Source of the DNA: Streptomyces caniscabiei
GTDB lineage: Bacteria > Actinomycetota > Actinomycetes > Streptomycetales > Streptomycetaceae
Reading direction: 5' to 3'
Assembly: GCF_014930365.1 (NCBI RefSeq)
Contig: NZ_JABXWI010000006.1
Location: forward strand, 186,001 to 250,000
DNA: 64,000 bases
The notes beneath the pieces were generated by a model. It had not been told where the DNA came from. It made no database searches and worked only from the letters and a program-made list of their open reading frames with translations. Each line of letters opens with the position of its first letter. The first letter of the stretch is position 1. The translations under genes and the position numbers were made by a program. Of this stretch, positions 57,939 through 64,000 are shown in pieces.

Positions 57939-57964
57939 ATTCGGAATGTCCTGTTCCGATGGGG

Positions 57965-58002
57965 CGACCTGCGTTTCTCCTGACTGTCTCATTCGGGGGC
58001 CA
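57965..58002. repeat. Left-end internal repeats 5
   Basis: GGGGCGACCTGCGTTTCTCC with TGACTGTCTCATTC follows junction 5, and CTCTGTCTTACGATCTCG lies about 58008. Then about 100 bp without recognisable feature lead to the end of the trypco1 gene at 58128. Confidence 0.45.
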
Positions 58003-58127
58003 CGGCACTCTGTCTTACGATCTCGTCTTTTGAGTTCGCCTCGTTGCCCACTACCGGGTTGGCCAGGAACGGTGCAGTGTGCCGAGGGGCGCAGCATGCG
58101 CCCCCCGGGGACGAGCCCAGCGGACCG

Positions 58128-58499
58128 TCACGCCCCGGGTTTCCAGGTGGCGGTGACCGTAAGATGCGCCTGCCCACTGCCGTTCACGATTCCCAGTTTC
58201 AGATCCTGCCCGAGCTGCACGCCGAAGGTCACGGCGACCTCGGTGGGTGGTGTGGGCCCGGCGTTCACTGCGTCGTGCACCTCTTGGACCAGGGAGCCGA
58301 GCGGCTTGAGTGTGGTACGCAGCACGTCGGTGGCGATGGCAGCAACTGCCTCTCCGCGTCGGGCCACAGGGATAGGCGGGCCGAGGCCATCCGGGAAGTC
58401 CTCCTCCTGGCCAAGGTGGCCTTCTCCTGCTCCTGAGACCAAGAACCGGACGGTCGTGCCGTCGTCGAGCGGGAATTCCTGTGCACCGGTCATGGGCAT
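58128..58499 (-). CDS. Trypsin-co-occurring domain protein (trypco1, CU044_2847-like)
   Basis: 123 residues from ATG at 58499 (58493 alternative). It reads FPLDDGTTVRFLVSGAGEG near the start and TPPTEVAVTFGVQLGQDLKL then GQAHLTVTATWKP at the end. That is the trypco1 pattern: a beta strand with PLxDG, a helical middle and the closing vefGxxL…HLxVtxxW. These small domains occur next to trypsin-like and STAND proteins in predicted conflict systems. It lies 106 bp downstream of the trypsin-STAND gene on the same strand. Confidence 0.75.
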   Translation of the reverse strand: MPMTGAQEFPLDDGTTVRFLVSGAGEGHLGQEEDFPDGLGPPIPVARRGEAVAAIATDVLRTTLKPLGSLVQEVHDAVNAGPTPPTEVAVTFGVQLGQDLKLGIVNGSGQAHLTVTATWKPGA

Positions 58500-58605
58500 G
58501 ATTGTGCAGAACGAGCGTGCAGAGGTTGGGCCGTACGCTACTCGGTTACAAGATCGTGGCAGTCGGGGTTCGCTCCTGTGCGGCCCACGACGCGTGCGGG
58601 CTTGT

Positions 58606-61600
58606 TCAGGCGCAGGGCGGTTCCGACGGGGTTCCCTGCGGCAGGAGTTTGCGTTCGGCCTTGGTGTAGGCGCGTCCTGCGGCGGCGCACAGGATGCGGA
58701 ACTGGGCTTCTGCGCGCAGGTCGAGGGTCTGTCGCAGCCCGGGGGTGTCGATGGCCAGGCGAGGCCCGTCCATGAAGGCCACTGTCCATGCGTCGTCCAC
58801 CTGCATGGTGGTGGAGGCACCGTCGCCCATCAGGTCGTAGATCTGGATCTGCTTCTTGTCGTAGAGGTACGTGACGACGCTGTTGCCGGGTCCGAACCCG
58901 ACCTGGATGTCGGAAGACGAGCGTGGCGCGCTGCGGGTCAGCGGTTTTCCGCGGTCGACATCCCACACGCGTACCAGCCCGTCGACGTTCTGCACGGCGA
59001 GGTACGTGCCGTCCGAGTTGAATGTGAGGGATTCAGCGACCGCCTGGAGGTCGCCCCCCTCAATCCCCGGCCCGGAAAACGTGGTGATCCGGCGGGGGCT
59101 ACGGACATCCCACAACAGAATCTCACCGCGGACGGATCCTACCCTGGTGATCGCGGCTACTTGTCCGGGGTGCCCTGGGCGGGCCACGAGCTGACCGTGC
59201 GAGGCCGCCTTGCTGCCGTCGAAGTTGTCGCTGGACACGGGGTGGACCAGGAACGGCTGGGAGAGCAAGGCCGCGTCGACCGCATCGAAGCGGGCGAGCA
59301 TACCGTTGCTGGTCAATAGAGCCATCTCGCTGCCCCCCAACGCGGCCATGCCGTCCAATTCTTTCATGTCCGGGACGACGTCCTTGAGTGGCACGCTGTC
59401 GCTCAGGTCTTTCACGGAGTACGACCGGTAGAGGCCGCGGGTCGTGCTCCACACCACGATCCGCTGCGAGTCGGCGGTCCAAGATCCAATCCAGTCGATG
59501 TTGTGGCCGGAGGCTGGAAGCTTCACGGACTGGAGGCGGGTGCGGGAGGCGTCCATGACCTCAAGGCGCTGTGCGGTGGTGTGGGCCACGAAGCGTCCAT
59601 CGGGCGACGATGCGTAGAGTTCTCTCGCGGTGTCACGTTGCTGGAAAACTTCGTTGCCTGTCGCTTCGGTCCGCACCGCCATCAGTGTCGTGCCGATGGG
59701 CACGAGCAGGGTGAGCCCGCCGCCCGCGCGCGGCACCGCCGCCATACCCGTGTACTCGGCGGGAGTGTTGCCGGCGGTCGGGATGCGGGTGCGGTAGGAG
59801 TGCCCGTTGCGTAGGTCGGTCAGGATCGGCTCGGCGTAGCCCCCGTCCCCTACCCCCGGGCCGAGTGGGTATGGCGCATTGTCGATGCCGTAGCCCAGGC
59901 TGGCGTCCAGTTCAAACACGCCGTCGGTGGGGCGCAGGTCGGTCTTCCGGCCTGGGATGCGGCCAAGTGTTTGGCTGTACCTGGTGTCCCCCTCGCCAGT
60001 GATGGTTGTGGTTGTCATGAGGATCTCGCCTCCGGCCCGCAGCTCCGCGGCGTTCTTATCGCGGGTCGTGGAGGTGTACCACAGTCGGCCGGTGGTGAGG
60101 TCCCTGATCTCGATGCGCTTTTGCAGGTCGGCGTTGATGTAGCTGGTCGTCACGATGGTGTCACCTCTGGAGGTGAACGCGGCTTCCTTCAGCCCTCTCA
60201 CAGGGAGGAGCTTGTCCGCTACGCGGATGCGGGAGCCCGAGGATGTCTGCCACGCCTCGGCAAATGCGGGGACGCACTGCTGTATGTCTTCGGCGCACTC
60301 AAAGGTGTTGTCGGTCATCGTCAGCAGCAGCCGCTTCCCGTCGCTGCTGAAGTCCAGGGTGAACCTCAGCTTTTCGGGGACATCGTGATCACCGAGATCC
60401 AAAAGGATGGGCTGCTTTGAGCCGCTCAGCTGCCACAGTCGCACCGCGCCGCCTGCTGCGGCCGCTGCGAAGAAGCGGCCGTCGGGGCTCAGGGCGGTCA
60501 CCTCTGTCTCCTCCGGAAAGCCGCTCAACTCCTTGGCCCTGGGCTTGCCTTGTAGAGCCCCCGTCACCACGCTGATCGTTGCCTGGCCGCCGCCACCGCG
60601 CGTCGACCGCACGACGAGTACGCGCCCGTCCGGCGTGGCGTCCATGCCAAGTACCCGCCCACGCCACACCGACGGATAGCTGCCCACCACGTACTGCCCT
60701 CGCGCGTACTGGTGCAGCAGAGTCTGCCGGGTCTCGGCGGTCGGTTTCGCATTCCACGCAGCCAGGGCGAGCTGCAGCGCGGTGGCGGGGTCGCTGTGCG
60801 GCCGACCTTCAGCAGCCTGGGCCAGCAGGCCGGCGGCCTGGGTACGGAGTTGTTGTTCGGTGCGCTTGAGGCTCTGCCACGTCGAGAGCGCCAGCACTAC
60901 GGCGAGCACCGTGAGAACGGACAGTGCACCGACGGCGCCCTGCTTGAGGCGGGTGCCGCGCCGCGAGTGGCGACGGCTGAGCTGTATGTAGCCGCGCTCG
61001 TCGGGGGAGATGTCCTGGGGGTGATCGGCCAGCCTGCGCTCGGCTTCGGCGAGGTCGGTTCCGTTCAACAGGCGGGCGGGCTCGTGGTGTGTCTGCCAGC
61101 GGTTCAGGTCGGCCCTGAGCTGTTCCTGCCATACGCGGAAGTCCCGGGAGCCGACGAGCCATTGCCGCAGGCGTGGCCACAGCTGGATCAGAGCCTCGTG
61201 CGCCAGGTCGATGATCTCCACGTCCCCCGCACGGCCAGTGGCTCGGGAGAGAACGACGAGTTTGCTCGGAGCCAGCTCCTGTGCCAGGTCACAGAGTTCG
61301 TCGGCTAGATCGTCGGCGGGCGTGGGCCTGCGGGAGAAGACGTCGCCGTCACCGGGTCGGGCCAGTTGCACGAACAGCCGTTCAGCAGAGGACTGTTGAG
61401 CTCGCGTCAATCCTGAAATGGTCTCTTCCGCGTATTTGACGAGAGCACCCGCGACGCCTCCCAGCTGGTCGTAGGCGGCATGGGTGAGCATCGAGGAGGC
61501 ACGCCGCTTCCACAGCTCCGTCAGGGCGAACTGGACCAGCGGCATCCGCCCGGGTTCATTGCCCGCGTCCGCCACGATCCGCTCCGGCAAACCCTGTTCG

Positions 61601-62874
61601 AACCACAACCCCGGCACGGCATCGACCGGCGCGGTCACCGCCCGCGCCAGCTCATCGGCGGCCAGAGGCGCGAGGAACTGCACGGCGTCGCTGACCAGGT
61701 CGGACGTACCGGGTGTCACCAGGACGTCTAGGGAGTCGGGCCGGGTGGTGGCGACGACCCGCAGCACAGCCTCACCATCCTTGCCCGCCAAGGTGGCGAG
61801 CAGCCCGAACAGCACACGTGCCTCGTCCGGTTCGGCGCCCGCGTACTCCTCCAGCTGATCGACGAAGAGGACGTGTCCGGCGCCGTCGGCGCGGGCGAGG
61901 ACCCGACTGCGCAAGGTGACGGGATAGCCGTTGCGGGTCTTGAGACGCTCCGCCCACTTGTCGACCTTGTCGGACCTGTCGGACTCGTCGAGGTCCGGCT
62001 CCAGGATCCCGATGAGAGACCCTGCGAGCAGGTCAGAGGCGGGAATACCGGGCACCGGTCTCAGCTCGGTCACACTCATACCCTCAGCCCGCAGCCGGGG
62101 CAGTACCCCGGCCCGCACGAGGGACGACTTCCCGCACCCCGAGGGCCCCGCCACCAGCGTCACCGGCCGCCTGCCAACGGCCGTATACAGACGGTCGATC
62201 TCGCTGTCCCGCCCGTGGAAGAACCCCGCGTCGTCCTCCGTGAACGCTGAGAGCCCCTTGAACGGGCAGCGCGGCTTCAGGATCCCTTCGTCGACCAGCG
62301 CGGCCGACGGCAACAGGTACGCGGTGCTCGCACCCTTGTGAGCGGTGACCGTCATCCCGACGACGCCGCCCTGAGCGTCGTCCCAGACCGGCCCTCCGCT
62401 GAACCCTTCCAGGATGCGCGGCCCCGGCTGGTGTGCCTCCATCTGCAACAGGCCCGAGCCCTGCCTGGCACGCAGCGTGCCCCAGGCCCATACGCCGTGG
62501 TCGACGTGCTCCGGGTAGCCGAACGCCCTGAACGTGTGCCCCCATACGCCGGTCCCGTCGACGAGCGGCGCTGGCCGCGCGCCCTCAACAGGGGCGTCGA
62601 GCCGCAGCACCGCGACATCCGCCCCGCCGCGTTGCCAGGACTCCACGATCGCCCGCACCCGGGGGCGGCCATCCACCAGCGGGAAATCGAGGTTCACCGG
62701 CTTGCCGGTTCGGTCTGCGTCGTTCGGTCCCCCGAGCGCGCGAACGACGACATGGGCGCAGGTGCACACCACATCGGGGGCTATGAGAAATCCCGCGCCA
62801 ACCACTTCACCGGCGCTCGACCGGATACGCACATGCGACGGCTCAAGGACGTCGCTCTCCCATGCCGCAGTCAC
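58606..62874 (-). CDS. Trypsin-STAND NTPase-WD40 protein
   Basis: 1422 residues from GTG at 62874, with GGGGGAG upstream; the frame is open further but contains junk. Domains: trypsin-like protease about 10-195 with H41 (CTCAHVV), D86 (GADVAVLRLD) and S159 (GFSGGPVWD); novel STAND NTPase with FKGLSAFTEDDAGFFHGRD (about 205-223), Walker A AGPSGCGKSS (242-251) and Walker B HVLFVDQLEEY; a transmembrane helix (ALSVLTVLAVVLAL, about 745); then a WD40-like propeller (VTALSPDGRFFAAAAAGGAV; YLAVQNVDGLVRVWDVDRGK). Such proteins are thought to sense a trigger through the propeller and release protease activity. Immunity or cell-suicide role is inferred. Confidence 0.85.
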   Translation of the reverse strand: MTAAWESDVLEPSHVRIRSSAGEVVGAGFLIAPDVVCTCAHVVVRALGGPNDADRTGKPVNLDFPLVDGRPRVRAIVESWQRGGADVAVLRLDAPVEGARPAPLVDGTGVWGHTFRAFGYPEHVDHGVWAWGTLRARQGSGLLQMEAHQPGPRILEGFSGGPVWDDAQGGVVGMTVTAHKGASTAYLLPSAALVDEGILKPRCPFKGLSAFTEDDAGFFHGRDSEIDRLYTAVGRRPVTLVAGPSGCGKSSLVRAGVLPRLRAEGMSVTELRPVPGIPASDLLAGSLIGILEPDLDESDRSDKVDKWAERLKTRNGYPVTLRSRVLARADGAGHVLFVDQLEEYAGAEPDEARVLFGLLATLAGKDGEAVLRVVATTRPDSLDVLVTPGTSDLVSDAVQFLAPLAADELARAVTAPVDAVPGLWFEQGLPERIVADAGNEPGRMPLVQFALTELWKRRASSMLTHAAYDQLGGVAGALVKYAEETISGLTRAQQSSAERLFVQLARPGDGDVFSRRPTPADDLADELCDLAQELAPSKLVVLSRATGRAGDVEIIDLAHEALIQLWPRLRQWLVGSRDFRVWQEQLRADLNRWQTHHEPARLLNGTDLAEAERRLADHPQDISPDERGYIQLSRRHSRRGTRLKQGAVGALSVLTVLAVVLALSTWQSLKRTEQQLRTQAAGLLAQAAEGRPHSDPATALQLALAAWNAKPTAETRQTLLHQYARGQYVVGSYPSVWRGRVLGMDATPDGRVLVVRSTRGGGGQATISVVTGALQGKPRAKELSGFPEETEVTALSPDGRFFAAAAAGGAVRLWQLSGSKQPILLDLGDHDVPEKLRFTLDFSSDGKRLLLTMTDNTFECAEDIQQCVPAFAEAWQTSSGSRIRVADKLLPVRGLKEAAFTSRGDTIVTTSYINADLQKRIEIRDLTTGRLWYTSTTRDKNAAELRAGGEILMTTTTITGEGDTRYSQTLGRIPGRKTDLRPTDGVFELDASLGYGIDNAPYPLGPGVGDGGYAEPILTDLRNGHSYRTRIPTAGNTPAEYTGMAAVPRAGGGLTLLVPIGTTLMAVRTEATGNEVFQQRDTARELYASSPDGRFVAHTTAQRLEVMDASRTRLQSVKLPASGHNIDWIGSWTADSQRIVVWSTTRGLYRSYSVKDLSDSVPLKDVVPDMKELDGMAALGGSEMALLTSNGMLARFDAVDAALLSQPFLVHPVSSDNFDGSKAASHGQLVARPGHPGQVAAITRVGSVRGEILLWDVRSPRRITTFSGPGIEGGDLQAVAESLTFNSDGTYLAVQNVDGLVRVWDVDRGKPLTRSAPRSSSDIQVGFGPGNSVVTYLYDKKQIQIYDLMGDGASTTMQVDDAWTVAFMDGPRLAIDTPGLRQTLDLRAEAQFRILCAAAGRAYTKAERKLLPQGTPSEPPCA

Positions 62875-63003
62875 GGACTCCCCCTCTGACGTGTCGCGTG
62901 ACACGCCAGCCTTCCCGGTGCGTCCTCTGCGTACAACTCGACATGCCCATACGTAAATTGAAGTTTCACTCGGTGTAGAAGTGTGTCTCTTTGCGAAGAC
63001 ATC

Positions 63004-63062
63004 CAGGCCCCAGGAAATGCCGCTGTCCCCGGTACGGCGGAAAGTCCCGGACGGGCGCGATC
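63004..63062 (-). pseudogene. Short tnsA fragment
   Basis: The DNA at 63004-63060 is nearly identical to 51967-52022 inside tnsA. On the minus strand it reads IAPVRDFPPYRGQRHFLGPG, the counterpart of APVRDFPSYRGQRHFPGLYW. It lies between the trypsin gene and the edge gene, too short to be functional. It marks a place where another Tn7-like element was deleted or recombined. Confidence 0.7.
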
Positions 63063-63074
63063 GGTGGCAGAGGC

Positions 63075-64000
63075 TCACAGTTGCGTTGCCTGGGTCCGTG
63101 AGAAGCGCATGGCGACGCCGTTCTTGATGAGGGCGAGGCGGACGGCGGCCAGGCTGGTTCCTTCGCGGTCGGCGATGTCTTGCAGGGAGACATTGCCTTG
63201 TTCGTACCAGGTGCGCCATTGCGGTACGCGGGTGGCGGTGTGCTGGGTACGCCGGAAGCGCGGCCCGCTCCAGTCGACGGGGTGCTGGGACAGCAGATAG
63301 ATGACGTGGGCGGGGGTCGTTTGCAGGGTGTGCGCGAGCTGGGCGATGGAGAAGCCGCCGCCGGGCATGGCCTGGTGAAGCTGCGCGGGGGTGATGCCGT
63401 CCGGCTCAGGTCCGGGGAGTGCAAGATGACGGAGCGCGCGGGCGGGTGATGGTGGTGTCCACTGGACGGGTTCGTCGATGCCGTGCTCGTCCAGCAGGGT
63501 GCGTGCGGTGTGATGGAGCAGTTCGTGCTCGGCGGGCAGGATCCGCCAGCGAAAGCGCTCGTACTGCGCGCGTTGTGAGCGGGTGGCGGGCGCGATGTCC
63601 GGGTGCGCGAGGCGCGGGGGTGACCCGGTCAGGGTGTGGAAGATCCAGCGCTGGGCGTGCCTAGTGTCGAGGCTCGGGGCCGCGCGCAGTTGCTTCTGCA
63701 GATCCAGCCACGTCTCCGGGTCGATGAGACGGGGGCAGGCGGTGAACAGGGCACGGCGGCGGGCATAGTCGATGGGGGAGCCGTGCGTATCGAGGTGCTC
63801 GGCCAGCAGGATCAGTGCGTGCAGGACGCCGGCGCAGTCGCGGCGGCGGGTGAGTTCGGCGAGGAACGCCGACACGGTGTGCCTGCTGAAGGTAGTGCCG
63901 GTCAGGCGGGTCGCGTCTTGGATCGAGGTGGTGTTGCCCGCCAGCAGGCAGGCGACGGTGAGGAGTTCGTCCGTGCGTTGGGCTGCGGGACGGCCATCGG
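63075..64000 (-). CDS. Large helix-turn-helix protein, 5' end beyond window
   Basis: About 308 C-terminal residues are visible. Near the right edge: ELLTVACLLAGNTTSIQDAT then TFSRHTVSAFLAELTRRRD (an HTH-like start). Then a helical part with SPIDYARRRALFTACPRLID, WIFHTLTGSPPRLAHPDIAP, and a C-terminal helix-turn-helix VSLQDIADREGTSLAAVRLA. The style resembles C-terminal regions of large TniQ/TnsD-related proteins of Streptomyces, which would place another transposition module to the right. That identity is a guess. Confidence 0.5.
   Translation of the reverse strand, partial: DGRPAAQRTDELLTVACLLAGNTTSIQDATRLTGTTFSRHTVSAFLAELTRRRDCAGVLHALILLAEHLDTHGSPIDYARRRALFTACPRLIDPETWLDLQKQLRAAPSLDTRHAQRWIFHTLTGSPPRLAHPDIAPATRSQRAQYERFRWRILPAEHELLHHTARTLLDEHGIDEPVQWTPPSPARALRHLALPGPEPDGITPAQLHQAMPGGGFSIAQLAHTLQTTPAHVIYLLSQHPVDWSGPRFRRTQHTATRVPQWRTWYEQGNVSLQDIADREGTSLAAVRLALIKNGVAMRFSRTQATQL

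Noticed and set aside
43765..58002. Repeated short palindromes considered as a CRISPR array
   Set aside because: Copies are kilobases apart, differ in sequence and have no regular spacers; there are no Cas genes.

Overview
The window looks like accessory DNA of a Streptomyces or a close relative: very GC-rich, codons ending in G or C, many four-base overlapping gene junctions, and several families seen mainly in Streptomyces (DUF317, DUF4913, DUF6233, DUF6112, SCO6880-like). Family names come from memory of the sequences, because no search could be run.

Region 1 (1-36.3 kb) is a conjugative-element backbone, either integrative or plasmid-borne. Two long gene trains diverge from about 21 kb. 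The minus-strand train (20.9 kb to the left edge) holds a membrane-channel module: a lytic NlpC/P60 protein, a DUF6112 pilin-like protein, a VirB8-like protein, a TrbL/VirB6-like protein, an SCO6880-like protein and a VirB4-like ATPase, followed by small unknown proteins. The plus-strand train (21.4-36.3 kb) holds an adenine/cytosine DNA methylase, DUF4913, many small helical proteins, winged-helix regulators, a metabolic cassette (two MFS transporters, an ATP-grasp ligase, a HAD hydrolase), DUF317 proteins and a sortase-anchored surface protein. No relaxase, replication gene or integrase is visible. Many genes start with TTG, and a few appear to start with CTG. A 38-bp palindromic element occurs in opposite orientations at 1.3 kb and 24.95 kb.

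A foreign block at 1.4-5.7 kb interrupts the minus train. It holds an AlbA_2/Schlafen-type protein, an IS5 fragment and a Septu-like ATPase plus HNH nuclease pair, and a glycosyltransferase gene is cut off beside it.

Region 2 (36.4-43.4 kb) holds a small RelE-like protein, a LigC-type DNA ligase, a DUF6233 protein, a transmembrane Ser/Thr kinase, and a NACHT NTPase with a small partner. The NACHT pair share a short Gly-rich motif of the kind proposed as amyloid-type signalling tags.

Region 3 (43.7-64 kb) is a Tn7-like island. It has a compact tnsA-tnsB-tnsC-tniQ operon with overlapping genes, and at least five junctions of the form ...CCCACA / 2-6 bp / TGTAGG.... These read as the right end of one Tn7-like element abutting the left end of the next. 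Between the junctions lie separate cargoes: an unknown two-gene pair with a nuclease-like motif, a transglutaminase-like protein with the tns genes, a soluble Ser/Thr kinase, a DUF2461 protein interrupted upstream by an ISL3-family IS, and a trypco1 plus trypsin-STAND-WD40 pair. A tnsA fragment at 63.0 kb and an open-ended minus-strand gene suggest that the array continues to the right. The best candidate for an undescribed system is this tandem Tn7-like array with single-module cargoes that look like phage or plasmid conflict systems.
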